Positions 1-6,047 of a stretch of DNA of 18,369 nt are shown here, piece by piece; within the stretch, counting starts at the first letter, position 1; every line of letters begins with the position of its first letter. Below the pieces are notes generated by a model. That model was not told the origin of the DNA. It searched no databases and saw nothing but the letters and a program-made list of their open reading frames with translations. The position numbers were made by a program, and so were the translations under genes. Source of the stretch: Streptomycetaceae bacterium (GTDB lineage: Bacteria; Actinomycetota; Actinomycetes; Nanopelagicales; Nanopelagicaceae); contig JAIYCF010000134.1 of assembly GCA_027488165.1 (NCBI GenBank), positions 1 to 18,369 of the forward strand, written 5' to 3'.

Positions 1-401
1 GCAATGGTCGGATCAGTTGGTTGATCGTGAGTTAAGAAGTCAACGCTAACGTGCGCAGCTAAATGGTTTACTCCATATAAAGGACGGCCAAGCCCCATGG
101 CTAAACCGCTAGCCGATGCCACACCAACAAGTAGGGCACCAACTAAACCAGGACCTGCGGTAACTGCGACGGCATCAATATCTTTAAGTGAAATCTTGGC
201 ATCTTTAACTGCCTTTTCAATGCTCGGCAACATCGCCTCTAAATGCGCACGGCTAGCAATCTCAGGTACTACTCCCCCGAAACGGGCATGCTCTTCAACA
301 CTTGAAGCAATTACATTTGCAAGCAGAGTGCGACCGCGGACAATACCAATTGCAGTTTCATCGCAAGATGTCTCAATTCCCAAAACTATTGGCCCGCTCA
401 T
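1..401 (-). CDS. tsaD: TsaD, tRNA N6-threonylcarbamoyladenosine transferase (partial, C-terminus outside window)
   Basis: This is the N-terminal 133 residues of TsaD (Gcp/YgjD/Kae1 family), which transfers the threonylcarbamoyl group to A37 of ANN-decoding tRNAs in the cytoplasm, together with TsaB and TsaE. Visible hallmarks are the start MSGPIVLGIETSCDETA (ASKHA nucleotide-binding loop 1), the EEHARFGGVVPEIASRAH segment at about 37-53, the TAGPGLVGALLVG glycine-rich stretch at 81-93, and the metal-binding motif HLAAH with His113 and His117. The ATG at 401-399 overlaps the rimI stop (TGA at 400-398), giving an ATGA junction. The gene is cut by the left window edge after Ile133; family members are usually about 330-350 residues, so roughly 60% is missing. 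The identity is secure from motifs and neighbours. Confidence 0.96.
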   Translation of the reverse strand, partial: MSGPIVLGIETSCDETAIGIVRGRTLLANVIASSVEEHARFGGVVPEIASRAHLEAMLPSIEKAVKDAKISLKDIDAVAVTAGPGLVGALLVGVASASGLAMGLGRPLYGVNHLAAHVSVDFLTHDQPTDPTI

Positions 402-856
402 ACGTCAAACTCCTTACGCATTACGAAGGCATCTAAACCTTGGCCGTAGTAATTCTTGCGAGTTGCAATCGTCTGGTAGCCCAACTTTTCATACAGTGCG
501 ATAGCGCCGCTGTTTTCAACCCCAACTTCGAGCATCATCGCTAGGGCCTGTTTACTCTGTGACCAAGTCTCTAATTCCTTCATAAAGTGGGTAGCAATAC
601 CTTGGCGGGCATAATCGGGCAGCACCGCAACAGTTAAAACATCTGCTTCAACACCGGGTGCAACTACCAATACCGCCGCATAGCCAACGATCTGGTCTTC
701 TTCATTTGTTGCAACCAAGAAATGGCGAATAGTTGGAACGCCTTGGAAAGCTTCTTTAAATTGCCCGGTAGTCCATGGCGAATCAGCGAAGAGCACGCGC
801 TCCATAGAAACCAAGACAGGAAGATCGAGTTGAATTGCGGGGCGATAACTGATCAT
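398..856 (-). CDS. rimI: RimI-type GNAT N-acetyltransferase
   Basis: A 152-residue GNAT acetyltransferase of the RimI type. In E. coli RimI acetylates the N-terminal residue of ribosomal protein S18, and in actinobacteria homologues lie beside tsaB/tsaD and may have broader N-terminal or lysine targets. The acetyl-CoA binding motif A is seen as VAVLPDYARQGIAT (76-89), with the R/Q-x-x-G-x-A/G signature. The conserved Glu is in MMLEV (Glu110), and motif B is NSGAIALYEKLGY (115-127), followed by NYYG with the general-acid Tyr near 136-137. The length is normal. The start ATG (856-854) overlaps the tsaB stop by ATGA, and its own stop overlaps the tsaD start in the same way, so translation is probably coupled. 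The true substrate is not readable from the sequence. Confidence 0.93.
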   Translation of the reverse strand: MISYRPAIQLDLPVLVSMERVLFADSPWTTGQFKEAFQGVPTIRHFLVATNEEDQIVGYAAVLVVAPGVEADVLTVAVLPDYARQGIATHFMKELETWSQSKQALAMMLEVGVENSGAIALYEKLGYQTIATRKNYYGQGLDAFVMRKEFDV

Positions 857-1386
857 GTGCGCTCCGCCGTTGGTACGGCATCAGGGCGACGCAGGTACAT
901 AGGCTCTGAAATATCTTGAGTTTTGCTTAGCGCAACCAACTTCGCCATTTCTGGATACCGATCGAGAATAAATCCTTCAACTTCAGCTGGTTTATTAACC
1001 GCTGGACCTGAAATGCGCTGCCCAGATTTATATCTTGCCCAGTAAATCTCTTTACGGCGCGCATCAATTGCAACTGTGTACTCATCTTGATCGATAACGA
1101 TCGCATCTAGCGAGCAGACTCCAATAATTGGAATATTTCGTGCCAGGGCAAATGTATGCGCAAAAGTTATTCCAACTCGTAGACCGGTAAATGGGCCTGG
1201 CCCCATTCCGACAACGACCTGGTTCGGTACGGGGCAAACCTTTAGCGCCTGCGAAACTAATTCGGTAATTGCTTTTCCATGGTCCATCGCGCCTTCATGG
1301 AAGCTTTCGAATAAAACTTTGCCTTCATCGACTATGGCGACGATAGTTCGGGAGGTCGCGGTATCGATTGCTAGCGAAATGGTCAT
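853..1386 (-). CDS. tsaB: TsaB, t6A biosynthesis scaffold protein
   Basis: TsaB (YeaZ) is an inactive paralogue of TsaD that dimerises with it to build the threonylcarbamoyl transfer complex. The N-terminal ASKHA half is clear: SLAIDTATSRTIVAI (4-18), then the GMGPGPFTGLRVGITFA signature at about 60-76, and IGVCSLDAI near 88-96. The C-terminal tail EPMYLRRPDAVPTAERT is the conserved TsaB ending. At 177 residues it is shorter than the usual 200-230; the shortening falls in the region between the DARRKEIYWA motif and the tail. The start ATG at 1386 overlaps the tsaE stop by ATGA and the gene ends in an ATGA overlap with rimI. Both ends of the family signature are intact, so it is likely a functional compact version. 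Confidence 0.94.
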   Translation of the reverse strand: MTISLAIDTATSRTIVAIVDEGKVLFESFHEGAMDHGKAITELVSQALKVCPVPNQVVVGMGPGPFTGLRVGITFAHTFALARNIPIIGVCSLDAIVIDQDEYTVAIDARRKEIYWARYKSGQRISGPAVNKPAEVEGFILDRYPEMAKLVALSKTQDISEPMYLRRPDAVPTAERT

Positions 1387-1820
1387 AATTCAAAGCCTGT
1401 CCATCGTGGGCCGATGGCGCGAATACTTACTTCTCGCTCTTCATCACTGCGATCGATATCGATCTCTAATCGCTCATCAGATAAACGTGCGGATTCAGCC
1501 CCGCCCCATTCGATCACTGTCACAGCGCTTTCGCGAGGAGTATCAAGATCGAGATCATCTAGATAAAGCGCGGCGTTGCCACCTTCCAGTAAGCGATAGG
1601 CATCAACGTGAATTAGGGAAAGCGGACCTTTATGGATTCGTGAGATAACAAAGGTTGGCGACGTAACTTCTTTAAATCCCAGGGCGGCACCAATACCTTG
1701 AACTAGAACAGTTTTACCTGCGCCAAGTGGTCCATTTAGAAGAATCAAATCACCGGCCCGCAGTTGGGCGCCCAGTTTCTGGCCAAGCCCAAACATCTCT
1801 TGGGCAGTTGCGATCTTCAC
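1383..1820 (-). CDS. tsaE: TsaE, t6A complex ATPase
   Basis: TsaE (YjeE) is the P-loop ATPase that resets the TsaB-TsaD complex during synthesis of t6A37 in tRNA. The 145-residue protein shows Walker A GPLGAGKT (30-37), the switch-like EVTSPTFVI (51-59), the conserved HVDAYRL (71-77) and the Walker B-like VIEWGG (102-107). The start chosen is GTG at 1820-1818, which directly follows an in-frame TAA; it has no Shine-Dalgarno sequence. An alternative is the ATG at codon 9 (1796), which would remove only a few poorly conserved residues. The gene stands just downstream of a strong terminator and its stop overlaps tsaB by ATGA. It is the first gene of the tsaE-tsaB-rimI-tsaD group and must be served by the short 1821-1857 gap or by read-through. 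Confidence 0.94.
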   Translation of the reverse strand: MKIATAQEMFGLGQKLGAQLRAGDLILLNGPLGAGKTVLVQGIGAALGFKEVTSPTFVISRIHKGPLSLIHVDAYRLLEGGNAALYLDDLDLDTPRESAVTVIEWGGAESARLSDERLEIDIDRSDEEREVSIRAIGPRWTGFEL

Positions 1821-1857
1821 TTACGAAGGATAGTTGACGAAAGAAAATTGAAAATGC
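1821..1857 (-). promoter_or_regulatory. candidate leaderless promoter of tsaE
   Basis: The only space between the terminator and tsaE is 37 nt. On the minus strand it contains TATCCT (1832-1827; four of six matches to TATAAT, fitting the actinobacterial TANNNT pattern), followed by TCGTAA and then the GTG start. A transcript beginning about 7 nt after this -10 would begin at the GTG itself, which would explain the lack of a ribosome-binding site. I see no convincing -35. This is an inference from spacing. Confidence 0.4.
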
Positions 1858-1889
1858 AAAAAGGCCCTGAGTTTCCTCAGGGCCTTTTT
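1858..1889 (-). terminator. strong Rho-independent terminator after the hydrolase gene
   Basis: A perfect 14-bp inverted repeat, AAAAAGGCCCTGAG at 1858-1871 and CTCAGGGCCTTTTT at 1876-1889, with a 4-nt loop. Nine GC-rich base pairs are flanked by an A-tract and a T-tract, so it has terminator form on both strands. It begins 11 nt after the stop codon of the hydrolase gene and ends the transporter-hydrolase block. No plus-strand gene needs it. This is the clearest transcription stop in the window. Confidence 0.93.
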
Positions 1890-1900
1890 GCTGTTAACGC

Positions 1901-3502
1901 TTATCCGAAGTTGTACTTCAGATCCGTTGGACGATAATCGAGATCATCGTTTAGGTAAGGAACCTTCTTGGCAATGTACTGAACGTACTTGCCTGTTGGG
2001 ATATTTCCTGATTTAGCAGAGACAGCCAACATACGAACCCAGGCCATTGTCTGAGCCTTAGAGAATGTTTGGTGTCCGACGCCAGATGCTGCAGGAGCTC
2101 CAGCAAGATCAGGCAAGCCTGCTGCTGTGAACTTTGTGTAGGTCTCTGGAGTCATCGCATAGAGAGCAAGTGTGTTCCAAACTGGCTTCTTGCCGGTCTT
2201 ATTTGCTTCCCACTTTGCAAGCGCTGCTTCGTAAGCTGCACGCTTCTTATCTACATAGCGTGAAGAGTTACCTGCGAATACCAAACGATCTGCCTCATTT
2301 GAAAGCAGAATTGTTGGGTGAGTTGAGGTGAAGTTAGATTTATCAAGCGCCTTGAACTTAGCGATTGCATCAGCGTTTCCTGTAACTCGTGGAGATGCTG
2401 CTAGAACACCCATCATTGCAGTGATTGCTTCGTCACCTGAAAGTCCAAGGTTGTAACGACCGGCATCGCCCTCATCGAGCAGTGCTGCCCAATCAGTCTT
2501 TGTATTGTCGTAGAAACCAGGTCCTGTGATTTCAGAAGCTGACTGCGCGGCAAGAGTGCCGGTCGCAACTGCTTCACCCATGTTTTCAAGAACTGCAACT
2601 GTTGCATTGATGCTGTGTTCAGCAATCACTGCGTTAGTTGAAATTCCATCCATGTGTGCGCTCTTTGTTGGAACTCCCGTTAGAAGACCAATTAGGAGTA
2701 GCGCTGAACGTTGTGGAATTGGTGATCCCTTTAGCGCTGCTGGGTGTTCAAGTCCAGGTGCACCGAGGTTCTTGCTCCACGCTGTTAGTAGAGCAACAAC
2801 TTTCTGTAGCTCTCCTAGTGATGCCATGTGGCCTGGAACTCCTTTAACACCAAATGCTGTGCAACCCTTAATGGTTGGGTCAGCGAAGATGCTAAGTAAG
2901 TAGAAGATGTCACATGCTGATTGGAATGCATCTGCTGGAGAAGGGGTAATTCCAGCCATGATTCCGACTGAATCGGCATAAGTTGGATACTTCTCAACGA
3001 ATGGCGTGATGATTGCACCTGCTTGGGATGAACCGTAAACAACCTTGTACTGGATACGTGTTCCGTACTTAGCCATTGCAGTGTCAATAACTTCCTTGAG
3101 CATTTCAATGCGGAAGGTGTTATTCCATCCACGCATACCTTTGACTGTGCCGTCGTATGCTGCAACACCGTAACCGGCGCGCATCATCTCTTTTGTGACA
3201 TCAGTGTTGTTGGTCTGGTTTCCTGGTGTGATTTCCTCAACGCCCTTTGGAACAGCTGAAACACCTGGGTAAGTTGGACGGAAGCCGTGTTCCCAGAAGA
3301 ACATTGTTCCTGCGAAGTTAGTTGGCACCTTAAAGACATAGCCAGCGCCATTTGTAAGTGTTCCGGTACATGTCTCTACACCTGCTGCAGTTGCGCAGAC
3401 AGGAGCAGCAGATGCCGAAGGTGTAATCGCAACGCTAAGTGTTAGTGCAAGCGTTGCTGCACCAAGGGCTGCGATTGATTTACGCATTTTTAGTGATTTC
3501 AT
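1901..3502 (-). CDS. secreted alpha/beta-hydrolase-fold protein (substrate unknown)
   Basis: A 533-residue exported serine hydrolase of unknown substrate. The start at ATG 3502 gives a clean Sec signal peptide (MKSLKMRK, hydrophobic stretch, cleavage near SASA-AP at residue 32); a longer reading to 3538 would overlap the binding-protein gene by 32 nt and is less likely. Catalytic elements in alpha/beta-hydrolase order are the oxyanion-hole dipeptide HG in FWEHGF (72-73), the nucleophile elbow YGSSQAG with Ser159, the acid Asp405 in NEADRLV, and His477 in GVGHQTF. The four cysteines (36, 45, 197, 214) could form two disulfides, as expected outside the cell. A helical cap region lies between about 190 and 380. 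The TAA of the binding-protein gene is 4 nt upstream, so the two are co-transcribed. The likely role is to cleave an ester or amide compound whose product is imported. I do not recognise a named family, and a peptidase is not excluded. Confidence 0.85.
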   Translation of the reverse strand: MKSLKMRKSIAALGAATLALTLSVAITPSASAAPVCATAAGVETCTGTLTNGAGYVFKVPTNFAGTMFFWEHGFRPTYPGVSAVPKGVEEITPGNQTNNTDVTKEMMRAGYGVAAYDGTVKGMRGWNNTFRIEMLKEVIDTAMAKYGTRIQYKVVYGSSQAGAIITPFVEKYPTYADSVGIMAGITPSPADAFQSACDIFYLLSIFADPTIKGCTAFGVKGVPGHMASLGELQKVVALLTAWSKNLGAPGLEHPAALKGSPIPQRSALLLIGLLTGVPTKSAHMDGISTNAVIAEHSINATVAVLENMGEAVATGTLAAQSASEITGPGFYDNTKTDWAALLDEGDAGRYNLGLSGDEAITAMMGVLAASPRVTGNADAIAKFKALDKSNFTSTHPTILLSNEADRLVFAGNSSRYVDKKRAAYEAALAKWEANKTGKKPVWNTLALYAMTPETYTKFTAAGLPDLAGAPAASGVGHQTFSKAQTMAWVRMLAVSAKSGNIPTGKYVQYIAKKVPYLNDDLDYRPTDLKYNFG

Positions 3503-3506
3503 GTGA

Positions 3507-4865
3507 TTAACCAACCTTTGGTAGGGCATCGGCTGCAATTGCAGGACGTGTGTACTTGAGTTCAGTTACAGCGCCCTTTGCAGAGTCTGTTGTCCAAACT
3601 TTACGAGTTGCATCAATTGGCTTAAGAACTGTTGCGGCATCGTACTTACCGATCCAGAAACCAGTGAAAGCTTCGTGGGTCTTGGTGCTGTAACCAAGTG
3701 GTGCAAGCGCAGCGCTTGAAAGCTTGGCTGCATTTGATTCGATGTACTTGATGATTCCTGGACGTGTTAGGTCTTTACCAGCGCCAAGAAGAGCAGAAGT
3801 TGTTAGGTAGCCAATATTCATTCCTTGAAGAATGTTGTTATCCCAACGCTTATCTGGACCCTTGTTGAAGTCATCATTGATCTTCTTAAATGCCTTAACG
3901 AACTCGTCATCTGCTTCACCTGGTGATGGAGCGTGTGATGCTGAGATGGTTCCGGCTAGAAGTCCGGCTGAAGATGCAGCTGGAATTCCGCGAGCGCCAA
4001 GAATTGTCTGGAATGTTGTTGCATCTGCACCAACTGAGATAACAATCCACTGTGCTGGCTTGTAGCCAATCTTGTTAGCTGATGCCACTGCAGCGGCGAA
4101 CGCTGAAGCAACTGCGCCAACGACAACAACATCTACGTTGTTATCTTTGAGCTGCTGCATCTGTGCATCAAGGCCTGAACCCTGAGTACCAGCGATAAAT
4201 GTTGCTGCGGTCTTCTTAGGTGTGAATGTCACACCCGCTGTTGCAAGACCTTCAACAGTGTTGCGGCCGAAGTCATCAGTCTGATAAACGATACCGACTG
4301 TGTTCTTGGCAAAGTTTTCCTTGATGTGCTTTCCAAGGATCTTGGCTTCAACGATGTAAGTACCGAGGCCACCGAAAGTGGTTGGGTACTTCTTTGGATC
4401 GGTGTAGAAGCCGCTGTATCCGCTGTTTACGAATAGATCTGGAATTCCACGACGGTTAATATCTTTGATAACAGAGATATGTGTCTGGGTTCCGATGCTA
4501 CCGACCATCGCAAAGACCTTATCTTTATTGATAAGAGCTGATGCAGTGGAAACTGTTAGTCCTGCCTTGTATGTGTCGTCTTTAGTGACCAAAGTTATTT
4601 TGCGTCCGTAAACGCCGCCCTTGGAATTTACATAATCAAAGTAGGCGCGCATCGCGTCATCTACCTTGTTATAGCCAGGGCTTGCTGGACCGGTTTGAGG
4701 TAATTGCATACCCAAAACAATTTCAGTGGCTGAAACACCAGGAGTGCTAGCTCCTTGCGCTGGAACTGCAGATAGCGCTAACGCGCCAGCAAGTACGACA
4801 GCGGCAGTTGAAATGAAACTGCGCGGTGATCTAGACAGAGATGCACGATTTCTCACTACATTCAC
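3507..4865 (-). CDS. Liv/HAAT-type ABC transporter substrate-binding protein
   Basis: The extracellular binding protein (type I periplasmic-binding fold, Peripla_BP_6/LivJ-like) of the adjacent ABC importer, about 452 residues. Family features are EIVLGMQLPQTGPASPGYN at the mature N-terminus, AYFDYVNSKGGVYGRKI, VFAMVGSIGTQTH, GIPDLFVNSG, and VGIVYQTDDFGRNTVEG opening the second lobe. The signal peptide has an Arg-rich n-region and cleaves near AQGA-S. It contains no cysteine at all, so it is not a lipoprotein. The start is uncertain: GTG at 4865 has AGAG 5 nt upstream, while TTG at 4889 adds eight residues. The gene sits after a 150-174 nt gap with possible regulatory repeats and is followed 4 nt later by the secreted hydrolase. 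The family binds branched-chain amino acids, amides, short peptides, urea or aromatic acids; the ligand here is not predictable. Confidence 0.92.
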   Translation of the reverse strand: MNVVRNRASLSRSPRSFISTAAVVLAGALALSAVPAQGASTPGVSATEIVLGMQLPQTGPASPGYNKVDDAMRAYFDYVNSKGGVYGRKITLVTKDDTYKAGLTVSTASALINKDKVFAMVGSIGTQTHISVIKDINRRGIPDLFVNSGYSGFYTDPKKYPTTFGGLGTYIVEAKILGKHIKENFAKNTVGIVYQTDDFGRNTVEGLATAGVTFTPKKTAATFIAGTQGSGLDAQMQQLKDNNVDVVVVGAVASAFAAAVASANKIGYKPAQWIVISVGADATTFQTILGARGIPAASSAGLLAGTISASHAPSPGEADDEFVKAFKKINDDFNKGPDKRWDNNILQGMNIGYLTTSALLGAGKDLTRPGIIKYIESNAAKLSSAALAPLGYSTKTHEAFTGFWIGKYDAATVLKPIDATRKVWTTDSAKGAVTELKYTRPAIAADALPKVG

Positions 4866-4889
4866 TCTTTCTCTAATCAATGAACGCAA

Positions 4890-4941
4890 TGGAGAGACGA
4901 GGTATCTCCACTGCCGTCAACCCTGAACTGGGTTTAACGGC
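4890..4941 (-). promoter_or_regulatory. two leader hairpins upstream of the binding-protein gene
   Basis: On the minus strand the region just upstream of the binding-protein start can fold into two hairpins. The first pairs GCCGT plus AACCC-type arms at 4941-4931 and 4922-4913 (one small internal bulge, loop TTCA/AGTTCA). The second pairs TGGAGA (4910-4905) with TCTCCA (4895-4890) around a 9-nt loop. The second hairpin ends directly before the possible TTG start and contains the only GGAG-like sequence. A role in translation control is possible but only inferred. Confidence 0.4.
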
Positions 4942-4973
4942 TTCACTTTAACCGAATGTGAACGTAAAGTGAA
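4942..4973 (-). promoter_or_regulatory. perfect 9-bp inverted repeat, candidate promoter/operator
   Basis: TTCACTTTA (4942-4950) and TAAAGTGAA (4965-4973) form a perfect 9-bp inverted repeat with a 14-nt spacer. Read on the minus strand the arms also supply TTCACT (-35-like, 4973-4968) and TAAAGT (-10-like, 4950-4945) at a 17-nt spacing; TAAAGT is the same hexamer seen as -10 before rplM. It could therefore be the promoter of the binding-protein/hydrolase pair and an operator for a dimeric regulator. Both matches to consensus are only four of six. Confidence 0.4.
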
Positions 4974-5039
4974 TGAGAGGCGGCGAAACGCCGAAGGCGA
5001 AAGGGTGATCTCCAGCCCAAAAACCTTGCTTTATAACAA

Positions 5040-6047
5040 TTATTTATGCTTGTGTTTATGGAGGTGGGTGCCTGCGACCCCGGCAGGATTAATCACCACG
5101 GTCAAAATCAATAAGAGGCTCGAAACCAGAGCGGGTAAGAAGTTAGAGACTTGTTCGCTTAGCTCGAATGAGTGAAGTATTGCATCAATCCAATCAGGCA
5201 GGAAGACAACGATCACCGTTCCGATAAAGGCACCGAAGATACTGCGAATACCACCCAGTACCGCTGCCGTAAGTAGCAGAAGTGAAAGTGAAACTGGGTA
5301 AACGCTGGGACCGACCAAACCGCGCAACCCATACAGTGCACCGGAAAGTCCAGCGAAAGTTGCCGAAACTACGAAGACAAATATTTTTTGTCGAGAGAAA
5401 TTAACTCCACTTAACGAAGCTGCTGTCTCGTGATCTCTTATTGCTCGCCACATGCGACCTGTGCGAGAGAGCAGAATATTGGATGCGAAGAAGAGCGCGA
5501 TCGCAGCGAATGGAAGTGCAACATAGAGCTGCCATTCTTCGTAACTTGGTTCGCCAAATAAATTTGTAAACCAAACAGGTGGATAACCAACATCTACTGG
5601 AAGGCCCTCATCACCCTTGAGTACTGACATAAATCGATTGGCCAAAGTTGGAATCGCTAGTGCGATAACGAGAGTTGTGCCTGCAAGATATGGTCCAGAT
5701 AAGCGCGCTGCTGAAATTCCTAAGAGAAGACCAGCCAGTGCAGATCCAACCATCGCCAGTGGAATTGCCATCCAGAGCGAATAGCCCTGATTGGTCATGA
5801 GTAGCGCCATGCAATATCCACCGACCGCCATCAACGCACCTTGGCCAAGTGAAAGCTGGCCTGAGATACCAGTTAAGAGCGTTACTGAAAGAACTCCAAT
5901 AAAGAGGATTAGAACTAATGCAAGCTGTGCTTGGTTATATGGCTCAAATGTTGAGCCAGCAAGCAGAATTAAAATGACGAAGAAGATTGTGCGGCGCAGA
6001 CTCTTGCGTGCGATTGAGCGGTTCTTAGCTTTAGACACGGCGCGCAT
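5040..6047 (-). CDS. Liv-type ABC transporter permease (LivM-like)
   Basis: The second permease of the importer, about 335 residues, an integral membrane protein of the BPD_transp_2 (LivM) family with eight or more hydrophobic segments. Diagnostic stretches are LLTGISGQLSLGQGALMAVGGY (LivM hallmark), RLSGPYLAGTTLVIALAIPTLANRF, SRTGRMWRAIRDHETAASLSGVN (cytoplasmic coupling loop that contacts the ATPase), FAGLSGALYGLRG and LGGIRSIFGAFIGT. The start ATG at 6047 has GGGAG 6 nt upstream; a GTG at 6038 with AAAGGA at 8 nt is equally possible, and ATG at 6068 would overlap the preceding gene by 38 nt. The 5' end overlaps the LivH-like gene. The unusual C-terminus ends THLHKHKHK, a short His/Lys tail probably in the cytoplasm. 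The GlnQ-type specificity cannot be read; transport partner genes are all adjacent. Confidence 0.93.
   Translation of the reverse strand: MRAVSKAKNRSIARKSLRRTIFFVILILLAGSTFEPYNQAQLALVLILFIGVLSVTLLTGISGQLSLGQGALMAVGGYCMALLMTNQGYSLWMAIPLAMVGSALAGLLLGISAARLSGPYLAGTTLVIALAIPTLANRFMSVLKGDEGLPVDVGYPPVWFTNLFGEPSYEEWQLYVALPFAAIALFFASNILLSRTGRMWRAIRDHETAASLSGVNFSRQKIFVFVVSATFAGLSGALYGLRGLVGPSVYPVSLSLLLLTAAVLGGIRSIFGAFIGTVIVVFLPDWIDAILHSFELSEQVSNFLPALVSSLLLILTVVINPAGVAGTHLHKHKHK

Noticed and set aside
97..504. Plus-strand open frame opposite tsaD and rimI
   Set aside because: It is the antisense of two well-conserved genes, has no recognisable domain and is low in coding signs; similar plus-strand frames across the window are shadows of minus-strand genes.
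2526..2903. Plus-strand open frame opposite the hydrolase gene
   Set aside because: It lies fully inside the catalytic gene on the other strand, shows no start context and no family motif.
3503..3538. Hydrolase start at 3538 overlapping the binding-protein gene
   Set aside because: The ATG at 3502 gives a standard signal peptide and a 4-nt spacing; the longer form adds 12 residues that do not fit a signal peptide n-region.
4981..4993. CGGCG-AAA-CGCCG hairpin as terminator of the LivM-like gene
   Set aside because: The stem is only 5 bp and no T-tract follows on the minus strand, so a terminator function cannot be supported.
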